From Oidiodendron maius Zn (lineage: Eukaryota > Ascomycota > Leotiomycetes > Myxotrichaceae): DNA of 64,000 nucleotides. This document shows, piece after piece, positions 58,094 through 64,000 of the stretch. The position numbers and the translations under genes are program-made. The stretch lies in contig KN832875.1 of NCBI GenBank assembly GCA_000827325.1, forward strand, positions 310,001 to 374,000, in the 5' to 3' direction. The notes under the pieces are model-generated. The model did not search any database, was not told where the DNA came from, and saw only the letters and a list, made by a program, of their open reading frames with translations. The stretch's first letter is position 1; the number at the start of each line of letters is the position of its first letter.

Positions 58094-59176
58094 ATGCGCG
58101 CCTCAATTTTGGGCGGCTTGCTTGCTCTTGTAACGAGTGCTAGGTCTAGCCCTGCCATGGTTGAAATAAATAACTCCACAGTACCAACAGCACATACATC
58201 TACCCCATCTCCTTGCAATAACTATGTCGAATTCTGTGCGAGGAAGTTTAGCAATATCACAGAGGTTTCCGCCCATAATTCACCGTTCTCGGAGGTCGGT
58301 AATCTAGCCTCCAACCAAGAGTACTCAGTTACTGCGCAGCTCAATGATGGAATTCGACAATTGCAGGCGCAGATGCACTTTGTGGACAATGTGCCGCACT
58401 TCTGCCATACTTCGTGCGACCTACTAGACGCTGGGCCGATCACCAACTGGTTGACAACGGTCTACAAATGGGTATCGACACACCCGAACGATGTTATCAG
58501 CATCATCCTCGAGAATGGCGACTACAGACCTGTGACCGACTACGTCTCCTTCATCGAATCCACCGGTCTCGTCCAATACGCCTATATTCCGTCCGAGATA
58601 CCAATGACACTATCTAGCTGGCCGACTCTAGAAACAATGATACAAGCCAACCAGCGCGTAGTCATTTTCATGGACTACGACGCAGACCAGCAGGCGGTGC
58701 CTTGGATCCTCGACGAGTTTTCGCAGCTCTGGGAAACGCCGTTCGATCAGACGAATCGTAGTTTCCCTTGCACCGTGCAGAGGCCTTCCGGTCTTTCTAC
58801 CCAAGATGCAGAGAACCGCATGTATATGACGAATCACAATCTCAACTTCGAGATCAACTTGCTTGGGATCGACATTCTAATTCCTTACTTTACGTTGCTG
58901 GACGAGACAAATGGTGTTGCGGGATTTGGCTCGCTTGGACAAGGCGTTAGTGATTGCGTCGATTTGTGGAATTATCCTCCGAAGTACTTGGACGTTGATT
59001 TTTATAATGCGGGAGGTGGATCGGTATTTGAGGTCGCCGCAACATGGAATGGTGTCACTTACAACCGCAGTTGCTGTGGGAAGACCAGCAGCGGGGAGAA
59101 GAAAATTCAGGGGTATTATGCCAGGGGCTTCATCTGGGCAATATTTGGTTTTGTTGTTTTGATTTTGGTGCATTAG
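58094..59176 (+). CDS. Secreted PLC-like phosphodiesterase (PI-PLC X-like)
   Basis: A single exon of 360 residues with signal peptide MRASILGGLLALVTSARS. The fold is the TIM-barrel of the PI-PLC superfamily. The two catalytic histidines are His61 in EVSAHNSPF and His105 in VPHFCHTSCDLLDAG, with DGIRQLQAQMHF between them and DVISIILENGDY after. No Y or C2 domain is present, so it is of the single-domain kind found in fungi and bacteria. Substrate is unknown; related enzymes cleave phosphoinositides or GPI anchors. The C-terminus ends in a hydrophobic segment (FIWAIFGFVVLILVH) after SGEKK, which could be a GPI signal or a membrane anchor. Cysteine pairs (DCVDLW, RSCCGK) fit an extracellular protein. 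Confidence 0.87.
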   Translation: MRASILGGLLALVTSARSSPAMVEINNSTVPTAHTSTPSPCNNYVEFCARKFSNITEVSAHNSPFSEVGNLASNQEYSVTAQLNDGIRQLQAQMHFVDNVPHFCHTSCDLLDAGPITNWLTTVYKWVSTHPNDVISIILENGDYRPVTDYVSFIESTGLVQYAYIPSEIPMTLSSWPTLETMIQANQRVVIFMDYDADQQAVPWILDEFSQLWETPFDQTNRSFPCTVQRPSGLSTQDAENRMYMTNHNLNFEINLLGIDILIPYFTLLDETNGVAGFGSLGQGVSDCVDLWNYPPKYLDVDFYNAGGGSVFEVAATWNGVTYNRSCCGKTSSGEKKIQGYYARGFIWAIFGFVVLILVH

Positions 59177-59660
59177 ATATCTGAGGTCACTCACGAGTGG
59201 GCGTTTAACTATTGTACTGTACATGTATTGCCGAGGGGATTGGGTTCAATGTCCCCCACCTCTCGCTACCGAGAAAAGGGGGACGCTTAAACTAGATAGT
59301 CTCATAGATTTAATCTTCAAATCCAGACAAATAAAAATAGCTGTTCCTGAGAATATATGGAGACTATCCTCCTCCGAAGTATCCACAAATAGGGAATTAC
59401 ACAGAGTCAATGAACAAAATGTCGACGGCAATGACGCTTGTACCATGGCGCGGACAAGGAGAACTTGGCTGCCATAGAGGCCTAGCTATCAGGAATTGGG
59501 CTAAGGGAAACATCTTATTGATCCACGACAAGTCTGATTCCTGCATAATATAACCTTCAATCTCTTCTCAATATCTAAGTCTCCTAATTCAGGGCAGCTT
59601 ACACTTACCCTCTTCCCTCCTTGCAGAAACGTGTTGACTCCCGTGATTCACTGCCGAACA
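59177..59660. other. Intergenic region before the SLT-like gene
   Basis: 0.48 kb holding the PLC-like 3' end and the promoter of the next gene. No coding frame is convincing. Confidence 0.4.
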
Positions 59661-60755
59661 ATGCAATCCAAACTTGTAGCCCTCCTTCCGCTTTGTATTA
59701 AATGGTTGCTGAGGGTTTTTAGGTATATGGAATACTCGGCATGACCGCATATGCCCTAGCAAGTCCAATCGCACAGCCAGAAGATGCATTATTGACCAAC
59801 ACGGATGACATCGACAGGGCCTCATCCACACCTATTGATATCAAGCTCGACATCGGTACCTTTAGTAAGATGTTCCCTCTTCCACCTGAACTTCAGAAAT
59901 TGGCAAAGCCAGGTCAGCCTCTCGAGTTGAAAATCTCGCTCGGCACACCGAGCAAATCTGAAAGGCAGACTGAGAACGAGGCCGCAAAAGCTCCGAATTC
60001 TAGGCCGGGTCCTCCTAATATCCACGGGGATGGAGGTATTGAAATTGAGGAGAGCATGCCATATAATCCCTACAAGGGAAACGGGACTCCTCAACAAGGC
60101 TGGCCAATGCCCGAGGAGTGGATATCATACAGGTCAATGTGAGTCCGGGGGCAAACATTCCATCCACCTCCCATCCACTATGATCTCTAACGACCTCAAC
60201 CACAGGAAGAAGCTCAACTATGGAGTAATGATGAATTCCTGCAGCAACAACAACTGGGGAGTTCCAGATAACAGCCCACAGGAGACTGACCAGATCTTCC
60301 AGTCCATCGACGTCATCTCCCGAGCCACGCTCCTCGACCGGCGCTTCATACTCGCCATCCTCCTACAGGAGACCAAGGGCTGCGTGCGGGTACACACGAC
60401 CTTCAGCGCCGACGGCGTGCGCAACCAGGGCCTCATGCAGAGCCACAACGGCAAATCGACATGTAATTCGGGCACCTGGGGCGCGCCGAAGGACTTACTG
60501 GAGCCATGCCCGGAGGCGAAGATCTTGGGGATGATTTACGAGGGCGTGGTGGGCGCATCAGAGGACCCGGACGATGTGAGCTTGTTAAAAATGATCACGC
60601 GGTCAGCCCTAGGGTCCGTGGGGGATCTGTACCGCGCGGCGAGGATGTATAATAGTGGTCCGGAGGCGTCGTTGTGGAATTTGGAAGACGGGGGTGCTGC
60701 TAATGGGAGCTATGCTTCCGATGTTGCGAACAGGATGACTGGCTGGGTTGGATGA
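59661..60755 (+). CDS. Secreted lysozyme/SLT-like protein
   Basis: Three exons (59661-59675, 59723-60138, 60206-60755), 326 residues. I chose the ATG at 59661 because a 47-nt intron then yields a signal peptide, MQSKL joined to VYGILGMTAYALASP. Starting at 59741 instead would give a poor leader. After a Pro/Glu-rich linker (about residues 28-140) comes a domain related to lytic transglycosylases and goose-type lysozymes: DRRFILAILLQETKGCVRV, with the probable catalytic Glu199, then GVRNQGLMQSHNGKSTCN, the usual second SLT block. Cysteines at 156, 203 and nearby fit disulphides outside the cell. Similar single-domain secreted proteins are widespread in ascomycetes with no proven substrate. Peptidoglycan or a chitin-like polymer is possible. 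No break seen. Confidence 0.8.
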
Positions 60756-61179
60756 TTTGGAATCGCATAAACCGAGAAAGTGGATGATAATTGGAAGATA
60801 TTGTCGGGCTGGAGGAGAATATGTTCTTAAGAAATTAGTTTGACCTTATGTCGGCGTGCGTGGAATGCTTGCCATTAAGCTGGCAGCTTTGACTAGGACT
60901 TGATGCAGTCTTCCAAAATAGTAATACGATCATAACAATTGAGTAACATTGTTTGCATCGTAACGTATACGCATATCCGGCGCGTAGTAACCATTGAAAT
61001 GAAGGAAAGACCTGGAAACATCTTCAGATAAGTACTAATCAGGTCCTTTTGGAGCAAACGTAGAGATACCCAGTGACCTAGTGACAGTGTGCGTCCGGCT
61101 CTAAATTAATCCAGCATATCCCCCTAACAGGAACGCTAAGTTGAAACCCACGAAGTACAAAGAGCCGCACAATCTTGGA
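60756..61179. other. Convergent 3' spacer
   Basis: 0.42 kb between two converging genes, expected to hold their 3' untranslated regions. Nothing else seen. Confidence 0.5.
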
Positions 61180-62474
61180 CTAACAATCCGCACCCCATGT
61201 CCTTGAAGCATTCCAACGCTCGGCCACTCTAAGTCCTTGAGAAAGAAACCCCAGGGCTCCATCTGCCAACGCATTCCCGGTTCTGGGAAGCTCTTGTTCG
61301 GGCTGATTAGCGCCTCTGGCAGTTGCCTGTGCCGTTGCAATCCTGTAGTCATCATCGAGGCAGTTCTCCTCGCATATCATTCTCCCGATCGCAGCTCTCT
61401 TGATGGCATCTTGCCAGAGATTGAACCATTGCACCTCAGTCATCACCGCGCAGTCCCTCTGCCCTGGATGGCCCGCAGGCGCGTCGGCATAGGGATAGTT
61501 AACCTTCATCACTTCGTACTTGCGAGTAAGGAAGAAGAGAGTAGGCCAAGAAAAGATCCAGAGGAATGTCAAGTAGAACACCCAGCAGATCCAGGCGGTG
61601 GTTCTCCACTGATTGATTTTGCCTGGGGTATAGACGATCAGGCGGCTGTGCGTTGTCGGGAAGCTGACGTGGAGGTGGCCTCGGTAATTCGCTTCGTAGA
61701 TGGCAGACCGGAGGAGCTGCTCCAATTTCTTTGTATCGTGGTTCGTGACCTCACGTTTGAGCGTGAATGATCTCACCCCGGCGGGGTCGTTTACAAACAG
61801 GTCACACCATCTTCTCAAGGGATCTGGATGAGTCTCTGCATCCGCAGCATTAGGCGTAAAGCTGGGGATCCTGCCACCTCGATATCCTCTCTTGTTGTCC
61901 GGCAGGCATTCGACTTCGCGACCACCAAGGAGGGATGTAATATTGATTCTAATCCAGAAGTCCCGGACCTTGTTCTTGGTCTCTTTATTATTCTGTCTCA
62001 CCGTCTCGGTATGTGTTCCGATCAATTGGACGAAGTAACACGGCGGGAAGGAAGCCTGTTGCTGGAGCATGGAGTATAGGGTCGAGGCTTCCGTGCTGTA
62101 ATTTGGGAACTGTGTGCGTATCTCAGAACAGTCCACGTTGTGGTTTGAGAAAGGGAGCTGGGGAGGAACACTGCACGCAATTGGTCAGATATGGCCGTTC
62201 TAGAAGACGTGGTGATAACGTACGGGTTGAAGGCTGGTTGCCCAGGTCGAGACCGCACATATTCCCCTTCCGCCGGAGCACCAGGAGTAGAGATGGAAGG
62301 CGATTCGTCTGTATAAGGCTGACTGTCTGCATAGGACGGAAGATCCTCATCGGGAATGTCATCGATGTCGCCTAACAAGACCGCAGAGGACATGGACGCT
62401 GCATCATCGCGGTCAGGGTCATCTCTGTAGACTCCCGGCTGGTGGGTTAAAGCCGAAGGTTTGCTAGAACCCAT
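61180..62474 (-). CDS. Conserved fungal membrane protein of unknown function
   Basis: Two exons (62474-62224, 62170-61180), 413 residues, starting MGSSKPSALTHQ. The 53-nt intron has the strong donor GTACGT and rejoins NP to VPPQLPFSNHN. The first 85 residues are acidic, Ser/Pro-rich and probably disordered. A folded soluble part follows, with FRIRI-like strands (VRDFWIRINITSLLGG, LHVSFPTTHSRLIVY). A pair of hydrophobic helices then forms a hairpin (TAWICWVFYLTFLWIFSWP then LFFLTRKYEVMKVNYPY). The C-terminal part, NLWQDAIKRAAIGRMI and later GNALADGALGFLSQGLRVAERWN, is cytosolic by inference. I recall homologues in other Pezizomycotina, sometimes labelled ABC transporter, but no nucleotide-binding domain or transporter fold is visible here. 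Function unknown. Confidence 0.82.
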
Positions 62475-64000
62475 TGCGGAGACAGGAAGATCTTGCACAG
62501 ATCTAAGAAGGTCTGTGGGCTTCCTCTGTCGCGATATCGAACGGGCGGTGGGCAGATGTCGTGATCCGATGTGAGATTCGTCTCCAAAATGAGGTGGGTG
62601 TGAGATATTTCGCGATGGCAGCCTGGCGGCCCTTACGCCTCGTCTCGTATTTGACAGGCCCTGGCCATAAGCCCCGAGTACGGGACGAGGCGTCTACATA
62701 GGTCGCAAGAATGAAGCTAGCATTACATAGAAATAGGTTCCGAGTCGCGATGGGATTGAGATGCGGCGGGATAGACAAGTGAGTGCATTGGGGCGGAGGG
62801 TCAGACAATGTTCAGCCTCGTGGCAAGGCTGCGATTGATGATCCTGACTGCAAGCATTCTCGGCGCGGTGTAAATTTTTCGCGCCGTTGATCACAATACT
62901 CCGATCTGAAAACATATCATTCCCTTTTTCTCAGTTGCTTTGTGTCTCTGCTGAAACATGGCACATGCCCGAACGCCTGAATTGCAGACACAGGCCATCT
63001 CGCAACAAGCGTTGCGCTATAGGTATTTGCCATTGCAGAAAAGCTGGCTTCAGTCCAAGACCAGGTTTGATTATATTTGCGGATATTACAATTGCTATAG
63101 CTGATCCCTAAGTACAGACACACACTACATACCTCGAGATGCTGGCACATATATGTTCTCTCTTACATCGAAGGAAAATCCTCTCTTGCCCGAGACATAC
63201 ATGACTGAAACGACCTCGGTTTTGGGACTTCTGGGCTCTACCGGTCACCGCTCAGCATCATATTTTCTCCAGAGGGAGCCATAGGCTTATCAAAGGCGGT
63301 TGCATTATATTTCAGACCCGGAAGCGAGTCACTCTTTGGCCCGATTCACGAAACCCCCTGGCGACGAGACAGCAGGACAAAGGATGAATACAGCCCCTAA
63401 ACCTCCTGTCCAGTATCTCGGTACAGCACAGGGTTGGTCTATGTTTGATACTCGCGGCTACGGAAGAGCAACAACGCTGCGGTGGTCATCTGGCTGAGGC
63501 TATGGAACCTTATACGGACATGCATCTTGTTCTGGAGCATCTACCAGCGCGAGCCCTGGGTGCAGTGACGCCCCGCAGAAATAATACAGTACGCTTACCT
63601 CATCACGCCCACATCAGCCAAACCAAGTGGGAAACGAGCTGAGAAGCGGACTACCCCCTAAGCAGTTAGCTGGTCAGCTGAGTGACGTGATCCGACCGAA
63701 TGGCGCCATCCCGGATGCAGACTAGACGCCAGTCAGGTCCGAGCACGGGCTTTTGAGCGGGCGGGAGAGCGAGCGGGCGGGAGCAAAAGAGCCCGGGGGG
63801 GGCACAGCAACAGCCAGAAGAGGGTGACACACTCACAACTGAGGAGCAGGTACTCCGTACAGTAGTAGCTTTCCAGCAGCCGCAACAGCATAGAGCAGCA
63901 CCCGCCCCCCTCGGCCCACAGCCCACAGTCCACAGCCCACAGCTCGCGCGCTCCCCATTCCCTCCATCCCTCCCCAACCTCCATCCTCACCGACACCCAC
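62475..64000. other. Gene-free end of window, 1.5 kb
   Basis: The left part is the promoter of the membrane-protein gene. The last 250 bases are GC-rich with GAGCGGGCGGGA and CCCACAG repeats, which looks like the promoter or leader of a rightward gene beyond the edge. No frame inside the window is convincing. Confidence 0.4.

Noticed and set aside
61237-61770. 177-codon plus-strand frame
   Set aside because: Antisense to the membrane-hairpin protein gene; no family features.
1-64000. tRNA, 5S rRNA, CRISPR array or secondary-metabolite cluster
   Set aside because: A by-eye scan for B-box-like GTTCRANNC with a partner A box, for 5S-like sequence and for regularly spaced repeats gave no credible hit. 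No PKS, NRPS, terpene synthase or DMATS gene is present.

Overview
The window is nuclear DNA of a filamentous ascomycete (Pezizomycotina). Genes are split by short introns, nearly all 46-66 nt, with GTRNGT-like donors, CTRAC branch sites and YAG acceptors. Gene content is fungal: exomer, Hir3, Fcy-type permease, GH72, eqolisin. Protein style and intron lengths fit Eurotiomycetes (Aspergillus/Penicillium/Talaromyces-like) best, but that placement is inference. I support 21 protein-coding genes, about one per 3 kb, on both strands. I found no rRNA, tRNA or CRISPR.

Layout. 0-16 kb: an acidic conserved protein (-), a Mid2-like wall-sensor type membrane protein (+), a secreted glutamic peptidase (-), an NAD(P)-binding YeeZ-like protein (-), a BTB protein (-), signal peptidase SEC11 (+) and a ubiquitin-conjugating enzyme (+). 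16-29 kb: a 14-exon secreted GH3 beta-glucosidase (+) with CreA-like sites upstream, a Gyp/Msb3-type Rab GAP (+) and a kinesin-6 (-). 30-39 kb: a secreted GH35 beta-galactosidase (-), a CE16 acetylesterase (-), a decayed Tc1/mariner transposon (-) and a purine/cytosine permease (-). 40-54 kb: an acyltransferase-3 membrane protein (-), a duplicated-domain protein with a Cys/His-rich tail (-), the exomer subunit ChAPs (-) and the histone chaperone subunit Hir3 (+). 54-64 kb: a GPI-anchored GH72 glucanosyltransferase (-), a secreted PLC-like protein (+), a secreted lysozyme/SLT-like protein (+) and a membrane protein of unknown function (-).

Themes. Secretion and the cell surface recur: SEC11 (signal peptide removal), exomer (chitin synthase export), the Rab GAP, GH72 wall remodelling and the Mid2-like sensor. 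Secreted enzymes for plant polymers (GH3, GH35, CE16) and an acid protease add a saprotroph-like set. This is ordinary fungal gene mixing, not a biosynthetic cluster: there is no PKS, NRPS or terpene synthase.

Most distinctive items: the duplicated-domain protein with a metallothionein-like tail (42750-43591), the secreted SLT-like protein (59661-60755), the intronless short GH35, the kinesin-6 with GSGKS P-loop and large motor insertion, and splice oddities (a GC-AG intron, a 24-nt exon, and a start codon that fills its whole coding exon). Exon models were read by eye from splice signals, frame and family conservation. They have not been tested against transcripts.
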